Part shown: positions 45,239 to 54,100 of the stretch, piece after piece
How the letters are laid out: each line of letters opens with the position of its first letter
Position numbering within the stretch: the first letter of the stretch is position 1
DNA from: Chloroflexota bacterium
GTDB taxonomy: Bacteria; Chloroflexota; UBA11872; VXOZ01
Assembly: GCA_028874195.1 (NCBI GenBank)
Contig: JAPPLM010000050.1
Location: forward strand, 1-54,119
Reading direction: 5' to 3'
DNA: 54,119 nt
Made by a program: the position numbers and the translations under genes
The notes under the pieces: model-generated
Seen by the model: the letters and a program-made list of their open reading frames with translations, nothing else
Database searches by the model: none
What the model was told of the DNA's origin: nothing

Positions 45239-46006
45239 GTGCTTCTCGTAGTCGATGTCGGCAATACCAATATCGCGGTGGGGGCTTTTGTAGGGAGCGA
45301 ACTGCATAGTTCGTGGCGTCTCAACACGGACATCGGCAAGACCAGCGACGAGTATGGCGTGCAGATCGTCGGCTTCCTGCAGCATGCCGGTTTGGACGTA
45401 GGCCGGTGTGAAGACGTCATCGTCTCCAGCGTCGTGCCGCCCTTGGCGCGCGCGATTGATAATCTCGCCACCAAGTACCTTGGGCACACCCCTATTCTGA
45501 TTGACCCGCATCGTGTGCCCGGTGTTGCCGTGGAGATTGACCGGCCGGAAGAGGTCGGCGCCGACCGGGTGGTCAATACGGCAGCGGCGTTTGCCCGGCA
45601 CGGCGGCCCTTGCATCGTGATCGACTTCGGCACGGCGACGACCTTCGACGTGGTCTCCGCGGAGGGCAACTACGTCGGCGGCGCCATCGCGCCGGGTTTG
45701 GGACTCGCCACGGAGGCGCTCGTGGCACGCGCTTCCCGGCTCTACCGCGTGGAATTCGAGCCGCCGGCGACCGTGGTGGGCAAGAGCACCATACATGCTA
45801 TGCAGTCCGGCATCATGCTCGGTTACCTTTCGCTGGTGGAAGGCATGATCCGGCGCTTTCACGACGAACTCGGCAAATGCAACGTGGTCGCCACCGGCGG
45901 TTTTGCCGCGCTCTTTGCCCGGCACACCGCAGTGATAGACACTGTTGATCCCAACCTGACACTGGAAGGACTGCGGATCATCTACGAGCGCTTGCAGCAG
46001 GAGTAG
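45239..46006 (+). CDS. coaX: Type III pantothenate kinase
   Basis: The start is a GTG at 45239 following AAGAGGAAAGAG. The 255-residue protein has the CoaX marks: the phosphate loop LLVVDVGNTNIAVG at residues 2-15, SSVVPPL, the pantothenate-site EEVGADRVVN, the second phosphate motif VIDFGTATTFDVV, GGAIAPGL, and VVATGGFAALF near the end. It phosphorylates pantothenate in the first step of coenzyme A synthesis and usually needs a monovalent cation. coaBC follows 147 bases downstream on the same strand. Confidence 0.94.
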   Translation: MLLVVDVGNTNIAVGAFVGSELHSSWRLNTDIGKTSDEYGVQIVGFLQHAGLDVGRCEDVIVSSVVPPLARAIDNLATKYLGHTPILIDPHRVPGVAVEIDRPEEVGADRVVNTAAAFARHGGPCIVIDFGTATTFDVVSAEGNYVGGAIAPGLGLATEALVARASRLYRVEFEPPATVVGKSTIHAMQSGIMLGYLSLVEGMIRRFHDELGKCNVVATGGFAALFARHTAVIDTVDPNLTLEGLRIIYERLQQE

Positions 46007-46153
46007 GTTAGGCACCAAGAGCGCCCACCTTCCTCACTCCTCCACGTGGTTTCCTCTCTGGCCTTGAAAAGCGACCGTCGATCAAAGGCCTTTATTCGCG
46101 CTTCGCCCTAGTTCCTGTGGTTCTGTTAACCTCCTGAACCTGACTGGTTTAGA

Positions 46154-47395
46154 ATGAATGAAGAACTGGTGTCAGAATCGGGTCACTCGCACATGGGCAT
46201 TCTCAACGAAAAGCGCATTTTGCTTGGAGTGTGCGGCAGTGTCGCCGCGTTCAAGGCGGTGGCGCTTGCCAGCCAGCTCAATCAAGCGGGGGCAGAGGTC
46301 ACCACCATTCTCACCAAGGATGCCGCGCGGTTCGTTACACCCCTTTCGTTTACCAGCGTGACGCAGCGGCCGGCCTATGTAGACCTCTACACGCCGGATC
46401 CCGGCCGCATTCTGCATGTCGCTCTGGCGGAAGAAGCCGATCTGCTGGCGGTCATCCCGGCCACCGCCAATACCTTGGCACGCATGGCGCAGGGCCTCTC
46501 CGACGATCTTTTGGCTTGTACCTACCTGAGTACGCGGGCGCCGGTGCTGGTCGCCCCGGCCATGGACGGCGGCATGTATACCAATGCCGCCACGCAAGCA
46601 AGCCTCGCCACACTCCGCGACAGCGGAGTACACGTCGTCGAGCCGCTCGAGGGCAGGGCCGCATCGGGTCTCGTCGCAAAAGGCCGTATGCCGGAGGTGG
46701 ATGCGCTCATCGCCGAAATCCGTACTGTGCTTGGCAGAAACGGTCCGTTGGCGGGCAAGACGGTGGTCGTGACCGCCGGTGGCACGCAGGAGCCGCTGGA
46801 CCCCGTGCGGTACATCGGCAACCGTTCCAGCGGAAAGATGGGCTTCGCGCTGGCCGAGGCGGCGCGGGACTGCGGCGCGCGGGTTGTTCTCATCCAGGCC
46901 GCCACCACCGCGCCGCCGCCTCTGGGCATGACCACGGTGTCAGTCACGACCGCCGCCGAGATGCAGGCCGCGGTGAATGAACACGCAGCCCAGGCAGATG
47001 CTTTGATAATGGCGGGCGCCGTTGCCGACTACCGCCCGGAGACCGCCCGCAGCCAGAAGACGAAACGCACGGGCGATCCTCTTGCCATACGCCTGGTTGA
47101 AAACGAGGACATTCTCGCTGGTGTCCCCCGCACGCTGGTGAAGGTGGGTTTTGCCGCCGAAACCGATGACGTACTGAGGAACGCGGAGAAGAAGCTCACC
47201 AGCAAGGGCGCGGACCTTATCTTCGCCAATGACGTCTCCCGTCCCGACAGCGGCTTTGGCGCCGATACGAACCAAGTGGTGGTCCTGAGCAATGCCCGCC
47301 CTCCCGAACCGCTGCCGCTGATGGCGAAGTCTGAAGTCGCCGCGGTGATCCTCGAGCGCGTGTCGGGGCTAGTGCGGGAGCGGTCAGAGAAGTGA
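46154..47395 (+). CDS. coaBC: Bifunctional phosphopantothenoylcysteine decarboxylase/synthetase
   Basis: The 413-residue protein has an N-terminal flavoprotein decarboxylase domain (ILLGVCGSVAAFKAVALASQ, catalytic His88 in RILHVALAEEAD). The C-terminal synthetase domain has VVTAGGTQEPLDPVRYIGNR, SSGKMGFALA, AGAVADYRPE and FANDVSR. The two act in succession on 4'-phosphopantothenate and cysteine. Two decarboxylase positions differ from the E. coli pattern: the PAMN motif reads PAMD (Asp138), and the ACG cysteine reads ASG (Ser171). Starts at 46154 and 46193 are both possible. Pairing with coaX supports the pathway assignment. Confidence 0.92.
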   Translation: MNEELVSESGHSHMGILNEKRILLGVCGSVAAFKAVALASQLNQAGAEVTTILTKDAARFVTPLSFTSVTQRPAYVDLYTPDPGRILHVALAEEADLLAVIPATANTLARMAQGLSDDLLACTYLSTRAPVLVAPAMDGGMYTNAATQASLATLRDSGVHVVEPLEGRAASGLVAKGRMPEVDALIAEIRTVLGRNGPLAGKTVVVTAGGTQEPLDPVRYIGNRSSGKMGFALAEAARDCGARVVLIQAATTAPPPLGMTTVSVTTAAEMQAAVNEHAAQADALIMAGAVADYRPETARSQKTKRTGDPLAIRLVENEDILAGVPRTLVKVGFAAETDDVLRNAEKKLTSKGADLIFANDVSRPDSGFGADTNQVVVLSNARPPEPLPLMAKSEVAAVILERVSGLVRERSEK

Positions 47396-47495
47396 TGGAA
47401 GAGTCTCGCTCGGTAGTGTTTGCTAGCGCATGGCTAAGTAGGGCAAGCGCCTAAAGACGGGTTGTGGGAGGCTTAACGGCACGATCGCACTCTTG

Positions 47496-47521
47496 CACTT
47501 CGACAAGCTCAGTGCGAACGG
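47496..47521. repeat. Class C repeat copy
   Basis: CACTTCGACAAGCTCAGTGC then GAACGGC matches the class C core, just upstream of the groES promoter. Confidence 0.65.
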
Positions 47522-47542
47522 CAGTCAGTTCCTTCACGTTTC

Positions 47543-47571
47543 TTGACCTCGTGCGGGCCGCTCAGTATAAT
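47543..47571 (+). promoter_or_regulatory. Sigma70-type promoter of groES
   Basis: TTGACC (47543-47548) and TATAAT (47566-47571) are separated by exactly 17 bases. The pair lies 100 bases before the groES ATG and directly upstream of a CIRCE-like operator. Confidence 0.85.
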
Positions 47572-47575
47572 AGCG

Positions 47576-47602
47576 ATATCACTGACTTGAGTAGAGTGCT
47601 AG
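47576..47602 (+). promoter_or_regulatory. CIRCE-like HrcA operator
   Basis: The sequence ATATCACTG, nine bases, GAGTGCTAG matches the CIRCE consensus TTAGCACTC-N9-GAGTGCTAA at six of nine positions on the left and eight of nine on the right. It starts four bases after the -10 box, where HrcA would block transcription under non-stress conditions. Confidence 0.75.
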
Positions 47603-47670
47603 TTAAATGTGCTCTCAATGAGTGACGTATTGGTTGTATAGTTTCCGATGAGTCGGGAGGATTGTTACGG

Positions 47671-47976
47671 ATGGCCACTGCGACGAGTACCAAGATCACC
47701 CCGCTGGGTGACCGTGTGGTAGTAAAAGCCCTTGAGCAAGAAGAGAAGACCCGAGGTGGAATCGTGCTGCCTGATACCGCCAAAGAGAAGCCCCAAGAGG
47801 GCGAGGTGGTAGCGGTAGGCGCGGGCCGCACCCTTGACAGCGGCGAGACGGTGTCAGTAGCGGTTGAGCCCGGTCAGCGCATTCTCTTTGCCAAGTATGC
47901 CGGCACCGAGGTGAAGCTGGGCGACGAAGAGCTTCTTATTCTCAGCGAAAAGGACGTGCTGGCGATTCTGGACTAG
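47671..47976 (+). CDS. groES: Co-chaperonin GroES
   Basis: The ATG at 47671 follows GGGAGG by ten bases; a TTG at 47662 is in frame but unlikely. The 101-residue protein matches GroES throughout: [20 protein letters not shown], the mobile loop [31 protein letters not shown], and [20 protein letters not shown]. It caps the GroEL ring. It has its own promoter and CIRCE-like operator. Strong hairpins separate it from the groEL gene downstream, so the usual two-gene transcript may be split here. Confidence 0.95.
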   Translation: MATATSTKITPLGDRVVVKALEQEEKTRGGIVLPDTAKEKPQEGEVVAVGAGRTLDSGETVSVAVEPGQRILFAKYAGTEVKLGDEELLILSEKDVLAILD

Positions 47977-48027
47977 TCGCCGGACGTGTGATCGCAGCCG
48001 CACAAGCGGTAACGTAAGGGCAACGCA

Positions 48028-48055
48028 GGAGAACGTGCCCAAAGGTGCGTTCTCC
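48028..48055 (+). other. Twelve-pair hairpin after groES
   Basis: Arms GGAGAACG (48028-48035) and CGTTCTCC (48048-48055) extend inward with two G-T and two G-C pairs to a CAAA loop. There is no following T-run. It may protect or process the mRNA rather than terminate it. Confidence 0.65.
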
Positions 48056-48061
48056 CTATAC

Positions 48062-48125
48062 AGAAAACCGGGGATACAGCGCAATAGTTTTCGAAAGAGC
48101 GCTCGTTCCCCGGTTCTTCTTTCTT
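48062..48125 (+). terminator. Terminator between groES and groEL
   Basis: AACCGGGGA (48066-48074) pairs with TCCCCGGTT (48107-48115), with further inner pairs CAGCGC/GCGCTC, and is followed by the pyrimidine run CTTCTTTCTT. This is a reasonable intrinsic terminator for the groES transcript. Confidence 0.65.
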
Positions 48126-48152
48126 GACCCTCTTGCGGTTAGCTGCTCTACT
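48124..48152 (+). promoter_or_regulatory. Possible separate promoter for groEL
   Basis: TTGACC (48124-48129) is followed after 17 bases by TCTACT (48147-48152), overlapping the tail of the groES terminator and about 165 bases before the groEL ATG. The -10 is poor, so this is tentative. No CIRCE was seen before groEL. Confidence 0.3.
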
Positions 48153-48317
48153 TGTGTATCGTACATACGTGGCGCTTTCCATAAGGCAGCGTCACGACAA
48201 TAACTGAACCATACTCCGACGTGCTCGTCTGCGCTCGCACGCGTAAGATGTGGAGAGCGCACTGTGGCGATGGCGGAGAATGCTGCAAATGCCTAAGAGT
48301 TTGGGAGATAGCCGGTA

Positions 48318-49931
48318 ATGCCACAACAACGCTTGCTACTGGAACCGGAAGCGCGGGAAGCCTTCAAGCGCGGCTTTGACATGATGGCCAACGTACTGAG
48401 GGTCACGCTGGGGCCCAAAGCCCGCACCGTCGCCCTGGAGAGCATGTCCCAGCGCACCGCGCCGCCTGAAATTATGAACGACGGCGCTACGATCGCGCGC
48501 CGTATCGTGGAGTTGCCGGACCGCTTTGAAAACATGGGCGCGATGCTCATTCGCCACCTCGCCTGGCACGTCGGCGAACAGGCCGGCGACGGCACCACCA
48601 CCACCGCCGTGATTGCGCAGTCCATTCTCGACCAGGCCTACAAGGCCATGGCTGTGGGATTCAATCCCATGGCGCTGCGCCGGGGCATCGAGCGCGCGGC
48701 CAACGTGATGCTGGATGAGATCAGCGCCTTGACGGTTACGCTGGAGACCCGGGAAGAGATCAAGCGCCTGGCGAGTGTCGTCTGCCTGGATGACTACATG
48801 GGCGCCCTCATCGGCGAGATCGTCGAGACCCTGGGCCGCGACGCCATCATCGTGGTGGAAGAGTCCCGCAGCATGAATCGGGTGGACCGCGAGTACGTGG
48901 AAGGCATGCAGTGGGACAAAGGCTACCTTTCCCCGTATTTCATCACCAATCCCGATCGCATGGACTGCACCATCGAGTCTCCCTTCATCCTGGTGACCGA
49001 CCAACAGCTCAAGCGGGCCGATCAGGTCATTCCGGCGCTGGAAGCGGTAAAATCGGTCGGCGGCAAGAGCTTGGTCGTCTTTGCCAACCTCGTGGAGGCC
49101 GAGGCCCTCGCCACGCTGGTGGTCAATAAGCAAGAAGGCGAAATTCAAACCCTCGCCATCAAAGCGCCGGGTGCCGGCAACCGCATGATGCACATCCTCG
49201 AGGATATCGCCATCATGACCGGAGGCACCTTTGTCTCCAGCGATTCCGGAGACTTGACGGAAGACGTTACCGCGGCCGATCTGGGCCGCGCGCGGCGCAT
49301 CTGGTGCAACCGCGACTTCTTTACCATCGTGGGCGGCATGGGCAGCGAGGTCGCCACCCGCCGCCGTATCCAGGAAGTGAAGAAACTCATCCCAGACGAG
49401 AAGAACGAGTTTGAGCGCAACAAGATGCGCGAGCGCATCGGCAAGCTCAGCGGCGGCATCGCGATCCTGAAGGTCGGCGGCTTCACCGAAGCCGAAATGA
49501 AGGAAAAGAAGCTGCGCGCCGACGACGCCATGCTCGCGGTGCGGGCAGCGCTGGAAGAAGGCGTCGTGCCCGGCGGCGGCATCGCGTACATTCACGCCGC
49601 CAAGGCGCTGCGCAAGCTCAAGGCGTCCGACGAGGAGGAGGCCTACGGCATCAGGATGATGGCGGAAGCAGCCGAGGCGCCACTGCGCCAGATTCTCCTG
49701 AATGGCGGGTACGACCCCGAAGCGATTATTGCCGACATCTACCGCAGACGCTACCCCACCGGCTTCGACGTGCACAACGGCAAGTTCGTCAACATGATCA
49801 AGGCAGGCATCGTGGACCCCATCAAGGTGGTGCGCGCCTCGCTCACAAAGGGCGCCAGCGGCGGCGTGATGGGCATGACCACCGAAGCCCTGATCTCACC
49901 GGGCAAGTACGACATGAACGTGAACCCGTAG
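48318..49931 (+). CDS. groEL: Divergent chaperonin GroEL paralogue
   Basis: The ATG at 48318 follows GGGAGAT. The 537-residue protein keeps the chaperonin frame: VTLGPKARTVALE, IMNDGATIARRI, the ATPase loop AGDGTTTTAVIAQSIL, DYMGALIGEIVETLGRDAII, LKVGGFTEAEMKEKKLRADD and EEGVVPGGGIAYI. It departs from canonical GroEL in many places: KARTVALESMSQR replaces KGRNVVLEKKFG, the apical domain differs (RIWCNRDFFTIVGGMG), and the C-terminus ends DMNVNP without the GGM tail. It likely forms a specialised ring or works on a narrow client set. Another, canonical GroEL probably exists elsewhere in the genome. Confidence 0.88.
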   Translation: MPQQRLLLEPEAREAFKRGFDMMANVLRVTLGPKARTVALESMSQRTAPPEIMNDGATIARRIVELPDRFENMGAMLIRHLAWHVGEQAGDGTTTTAVIAQSILDQAYKAMAVGFNPMALRRGIERAANVMLDEISALTVTLETREEIKRLASVVCLDDYMGALIGEIVETLGRDAIIVVEESRSMNRVDREYVEGMQWDKGYLSPYFITNPDRMDCTIESPFILVTDQQLKRADQVIPALEAVKSVGGKSLVVFANLVEAEALATLVVNKQEGEIQTLAIKAPGAGNRMMHILEDIAIMTGGTFVSSDSGDLTEDVTAADLGRARRIWCNRDFFTIVGGMGSEVATRRRIQEVKKLIPDEKNEFERNKMRERIGKLSGGIAILKVGGFTEAEMKEKKLRADDAMLAVRAALEEGVVPGGGIAYIHAAKALRKLKASDEEEAYGIRMMAEAAEAPLRQILLNGGYDPEAIIADIYRRRYPTGFDVHNGKFVNMIKAGIVDPIKVVRASLTKGASGGVMGMTTEALISPGKYDMNVNP

Positions 49932-49995
49932 CGGAACTTCACTGGGCGAATCTGATATTAGCCATACGCAAGCGCGGCAATTCGCGGCAGTTATT

Positions 49996-50053
49996 CCCTC
50001 TCCCCGAGGGAGAGAGTTAGAGCCTGCCCCGTACTTGATACGGGGGTGAGGGA
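49996..50053. repeat. Paired hairpins, class G
   Basis: CCCTCTCCCCGAGGGAGAGAG (a self-complementary hairpin, split here as CCCTCTCC and GGGAGAGAG arms) is followed by CCCCGTACTTGATACGGGG and GTGAGGG. Related pieces occur at 7037-7075 and 32944-32962. No other feature was seen in the gap between groEL and the DUF6069 gene. Confidence 0.65.
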
Positions 50054-50227
50054 CTCTAGACACCGGGTTAAGGTGAATCCAGTTCAGCCAAGCGAGGCCG
50101 ACACGTTCTACGGAACCAACGCAGACCGGCCTGCAGCATTGGATCCGCTAACGGGGAACAGTTTCCCTCTAGATTGCATTCGCGTTTCTCGTGAGTCTTG
50201 CCGGCCCCAGCGAGAGAGCAGACCGAT

Positions 50228-50653
50228 ATGAGTACACCACGTGCGGACCGGATCGCAATCAGCCGGGTATGGCTGGCCGGCGGAGCGGCTTTCGTGCTGT
50301 CGCTGATCGGAAACGCAATCGTGCGCATTGCGGTGAAGGCCTTTTTCCCCATCTCGCACCTCTTCGTTGCGTTGCAAGAGTGGCAAGGCATTATCTTCCT
50401 GACGTTTGTGGGCGTATTGGGCGCGATGGTCGTCTTTGCCATTCTGGCCCGCCTGACCAAACACGCTATCAAGATCTTCCGCGTGTTGGCGCTTATCCTT
50501 CTCCTGCTCTCGTTCGTGCCGAACATCCTCATGCTGACCACAAACGGCCCCGGCGCAACCGTCCCCGCCGTCGCCAGCCTCATGCTCATGCACGTCGTCA
50601 CCGCCGGCATCACGGTGTGGCTGCTCACCACTTGGCCCAGGGTCAGAGTATAG
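50228..50653 (+). CDS. DUF6069 membrane protein
   Basis: The ATG at 50228 starts a 141-residue protein with four predicted membrane helices, near residues 13-35, 55-75, 85-105 and 112-135. The pattern is FVGVLGAMVVFAILARLTK, then FRVLALILLLLSFVPNILML, then PAVASLMLMHVVTAGITVWL, which fits the DUF6069 family as I remember it. The function is not known. It stands alone, with a weak GAGAG ribosome site. Confidence 0.7.
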   Translation: MSTPRADRIAISRVWLAGGAAFVLSLIGNAIVRIAVKAFFPISHLFVALQEWQGIIFLTFVGVLGAMVVFAILARLTKHAIKIFRVLALILLLLSFVPNILMLTTNGPGATVPAVASLMLMHVVTAGITVWLLTTWPRVRV

Positions 50654-50871
50654 CAATTGATTGTCGAACTATAGTCATTTGGATTCTATTTTCTCTTTGG
50701 GCAGGAACAACACACTCTAATGAGAGAGCGCTTTGCGTTGGTTAGTTTCATGATTTGCGGAGAGCAGTCAAGTCATCACAGTCAATTCTAGTAGCCCCTT
50801 CTTAGTTTTCTGTCTGCTAGAATCTAGGATATATATGGTGGTTTCCAGAATAGAGGAGGTTGCGAGAGATC

Positions 50872-52015
50872 ATGGCGACCATATCACGACCAGCGGTTGA
50901 GATTAAGCAGGGGAACCTTACACTTTATTTGACCTATTTCACTCCCCTCGATCTGTTTAGCGATAACTTCTATACGGTGGACAGTCTTGAACCTGATGAC
51001 GAGCGTGGCTTTCAACGAATTTTGAATGAAAAACGAGCAGGAAGGCTTTCTAGACATCTAACCGAGTCGTTTCCCGGAGGGTACGCCCACTTACCAACTA
51101 CCGTATTCTTGGCAACGGATAAGCCTGTAAGATTTGATAGCACTACTGGAATGCTAGAGTTTGAAACTGAGCAGGTTTGCCCGTTTAGCGTTGTAGACGG
51201 ACAACACAGAATTGAGGGCTTGCGACTTGCTGCGAAATCAGACTTTGACCTGCAAGGATTTAAACTTCCCGTGACCGTAGCGACCGAACTTGACACTACT
51301 CACCAGATGTACCATTTCTTCATTGTCAACACAACCCAAGTGCCCGTTGAAGCTTCTCTGCGCCAGCAAATAACGAAGCGATTCACTGATATGCAAGGCG
51401 TTGAGGACCTTCCGTACCTACCTCATTGGATAAAGAAGGATGTTAGCCTGGGGAGGGATGCAAGGGCATTACGAATACTAGATGTTCTGAATAGCACTCC
51501 GGAGTCTCCGTTGTACAATCGCATTCAAATGGCAAATGATCCAGTTAGCCGGAACAGAATCAAGCAATCTTCTATCGCCAACATAATAAAGAGCGAAGTG
51601 CTGACTGGATCAAATCCACTTTCTATTCAAGAGACCGACTCGGATAGGCAAGCTAGGATCATGCTCAATTACTTTCGAGCATATAGAGGCAGTTTTTGTA
51701 GCGGATCGTGACAGAGATGAGACTGTCGTATTCAAGAGCAGCGGACTGTTCTTTTTTCTCGGGATTTCGAAGTGGGTATTCAATGCCATTTATTCGACGA
51801 CAGCAGATTTCACAGTAGACTCAATCGCAACAGTCATCAGAAATGCACTAGAACGTCTAGATGACACTTTCCAGCATGTAGGAAGCCCCGATTGGTGGAT
51901 GCCCGGACCTCTTGGAGCTAGTGGTCTCAATAGAAGTGCCGCGAGAACACTCATTTCTGCGTTTCAAACCGCCTTAGCGGAGGCTCAATCCCAGTCAAGG
52001 AGAATAGTGCTGTGA
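50872..52015 (+). CDS. DGQHR-domain protein, frameshifted near its 3' third
   Basis: The ATG at 50872 follows a GGAGG. The frame shows the DGQHR family pattern: GFQRILNEKRAGRLSRHL, the hallmark VVDGQHRIEGLRLAA (DGQHR at residues 109-113) and HFFIVNTTQVPVEASLRQQI. It stops at 51711 after an abrupt YRGSFCSGS. Removing one base near 51684 restores YFRAIEAVFVADRDRDETVV and a further 100 residues (FLGISKWVFNAIY, then SPDWWMPGPLGASGLN) to a stop at 52013-52015, which overlaps the next start by four bases. The restored length is about 380 residues. DGQHR proteins include DndB, a regulator of DNA phosphorothioation. The break may be real or an assembly error. Confidence 0.8.
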
Positions 52016-52344
52016 AAGTCAGTGAATTGTGCCCGTTGTCGGTAGAGAGGGTGCAGTTTCGACATTCCGAATTCGTCAGGGTTCCTTCACACTCCGGCTG
52101 CTATATGCTGTCCAACATCTATGATGAGGTACTATACGTAGGGAAGAGCAAGAATCTATGCGTGCGAATGCAGCAACATCTGGATGACTCCCGAATGACC
52201 AGTAACACTTCTCTTGGCCTGGTATCGTGGTTTAATTACCGACTCTGGACGCCCGATGAGATCGACAAAATGGAGATGCAACTACTGTTCGATTTCAAAG
52301 CGCACGAAGGCCAATTGCCTACCCTCAATCGAGCTGGGCCATAG
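52012..52344 (+). CDS. GIY-YIG nuclease domain protein
   Basis: The start is a GTG at 52012 overlapping the restored stop of the DGQHR gene (GTGA). The 110-residue protein is a single GIY-YIG domain. GCYMLSN stands for the GIY strand, EVLYVGKSKNL for the YIG strand, VRMQQHL carries the catalytic Arg, and a helix with EIDKMEMQLLFDFKAHEGQL ends in the typical PTLN. This is the size of stand-alone GIY-YIG endonucleases and of UvrC-like N-terminal domains. Coupling to a DndB-like protein suggests cutting of modified or unmodified DNA, i.e. a defence or modification-dependent module. No dnd or ssp genes are adjacent. Confidence 0.8.
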   Translation: MKVSELCPLSVERVQFRHSEFVRVPSHSGCYMLSNIYDEVLYVGKSKNLCVRMQQHLDDSRMTSNTSLGLVSWFNYRLWTPDEIDKMEMQLLFDFKAHEGQLPTLNRAGP

Positions 52345-52526
52345 TCAAAACCATGGAAATTCCAGAACTGGCTAATTATTTTTCCGTTTTCTTGCGAGTA
52401 ACGGACCTCAATCTCCTTGTAACAAAGTTAAATGCTAGAAATCGTCGAGGACACTGGGCGATTACGGAATCCTGGGAGGCCTCTGGGCAACTCTGAAGTC
52501 ATAGGAAAACGTCTATTGAATTGGCT

Positions 52527-54032
52527 ATGAAACAACCGAACATCCTTCTCATCATGTCCGATCAGCAGCAGTACCAAACCGCGGGACCGGCGGCGGACGG
52601 GTGGTCGCCAAATTTGGAGCGGCTGGCGCGGGAGGGCATCTGGTTCCGCAGAGGTTACACCGTCACGACCCCCTGTGCGCCGGCACGGGCCTCCATTGCT
52701 ACGGCAGTCTATCCCCACAAACACCACGTGCTCAACAACTGCCACGTGCCCTATGCCGTGAGTCGCGAGATTCGCGACGGCGTGCCTTCCTGGGGTCCGC
52801 TCATGATGGCGGCCGGGTACCGCATGCGCTACGCCGGCAAGGCGCACATCGGCTGGGAAAAGGGTCAGGTGGAGTACGGATTCGACACTGAAGAGCGCGG
52901 ATTCGACAAGGCCGCGTATTTGCGAGACCATCGCATCCGCACCGAGCAGCAGGGCGGCGTGGCAACATCCACGGCCGGCAGCGGGCCGCGGCCGGGCACG
53001 TGGGGCTTCCATGATGCTGCCGGCATCTACTGGCTCCACTACGGCGTGGAAGACAGGCCGCCGGAGGCCACGACCACGGCGATGCAGGCCGAGGCAGGCT
53101 TGCAGCAGTTACGCGACTTGGCCGACGAAGAGAGCAGTCAGCCGTGGTGCCTGTGGATGAATTTCACCGGCCCGCACAATCCCTATGTAGTGCCCAAAGA
53201 GTATGCCGACCGCTTCGACTGGCGCGACGTACCGGTACCGCCAAGCTTCTATACCGATGGCGCCGCCAAGCCCGCCTACGTGCGCCGCGCGCGCGAGACG
53301 TGGTTTCGCGAGATCGACGAGGAGCACACCCGCAAGTCGATTGCCCACTACCAGGCGTACAGCGCTCTCATCGACCACTACGTCGGCGCGGTGCTGGACT
53401 TCCTGGACGAATCGGGGCAGGCCGACAACACGGTGGTGGTCTATACCTCCGACCACGGCGACATGATGGGCGCTCACGGCCTGTGGTTCAAGGACATCTG
53501 GCCCTACGAGGAGACTCACCGCATGCCGTATATCATGCGCTGGCCGGCAGGGTTCGCGGCGGGCCAAGTGTGCGACGACTACGTGCGCACGCTCGACCTG
53601 GGCCCGACGTTTCTTGATCTGGCCGGAGCCGAGCCGCTGGCAGGCGCCCACGGCACTTCCCTCGTGCCGCTGCTCACAGACCAAGACGGCGCCGCGGACC
53701 GCCCGGAACACCGCGAACTCTTCATGCAGGACCACGGCAACATCTTCTACTTCATGAACCGCACCATCTGCGACGGCCGCTACAAGTTCGTCTTCAACGG
53801 CTTCGACTACGACGAACTCTACGACCTACAAGAAGATCCGCACGAGACGTACAACCTGGCGGAAAACCCCCACTGTGCCGACGTGCGCGAGCGGTTGCAA
53901 GACTGCTTGTGGGACTGGATGCTGCAATTGGAAGACCCCTACGCGGGCCGGCAGTACGCCGCGAACGTCATCCTGGGCCGCAGCGAGCCGCCGCCCAGCC
54001 GCAGAGATCCCTCTCCGCGCAAGCTGCTCTAG
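52527..54032 (+). CDS. Type I sulfatase (alkaline phosphatase superfamily)
   Basis: The ATG at 52527 is preferred over the in-frame TTG at 52521; neither has a clear ribosome site. The 501-residue protein begins NILLIMSDQQQYQTAG (metal Asp), with the formylglycine motif CAPAR at residues 50-54 in TTPCAPARASIATAVYPHKH. Later come WMNFTGPHNPYVVP, VVVYTSDHGDMMGAHGLWFK (second metal site), and a C-terminal FNGFDYDELYDLQEDPHETY. The Cys must be oxidised to formylglycine by a separate enzyme not in this window. No signal peptide, so probably cytoplasmic. It would hydrolyse a sulfate ester, perhaps of an imported glycan, or a phosphonate ester. Confidence 0.9.
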   Translation: MKQPNILLIMSDQQQYQTAGPAADGWSPNLERLAREGIWFRRGYTVTTPCAPARASIATAVYPHKHHVLNNCHVPYAVSREIRDGVPSWGPLMMAAGYRMRYAGKAHIGWEKGQVEYGFDTEERGFDKAAYLRDHRIRTEQQGGVATSTAGSGPRPGTWGFHDAAGIYWLHYGVEDRPPEATTTAMQAEAGLQQLRDLADEESSQPWCLWMNFTGPHNPYVVPKEYADRFDWRDVPVPPSFYTDGAAKPAYVRRARETWFREIDEEHTRKSIAHYQAYSALIDHYVGAVLDFLDESGQADNTVVVYTSDHGDMMGAHGLWFKDIWPYEETHRMPYIMRWPAGFAAGQVCDDYVRTLDLGPTFLDLAGAEPLAGAHGTSLVPLLTDQDGAADRPEHRELFMQDHGNIFYFMNRTICDGRYKFVFNGFDYDELYDLQEDPHETYNLAENPHCADVRERLQDCLWDWMLQLEDPYAGRQYAANVILGRSEPPPSRRDPSPRKLL

Positions 54033-54100
54033 GGGATGATTGCAGTCGTAACGTCTGCAAGTGCACGTTCGCCCTTATATCTTAGGGAAAGGGAGATAAA

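Noticed and set aside
48336-49775. A 479-codon open frame antisense to groEL
   Set aside because: The sense strand encodes an unmistakable chaperonin. The antisense frame has the His/Gly/Asp-rich composition typical of shadow frames.
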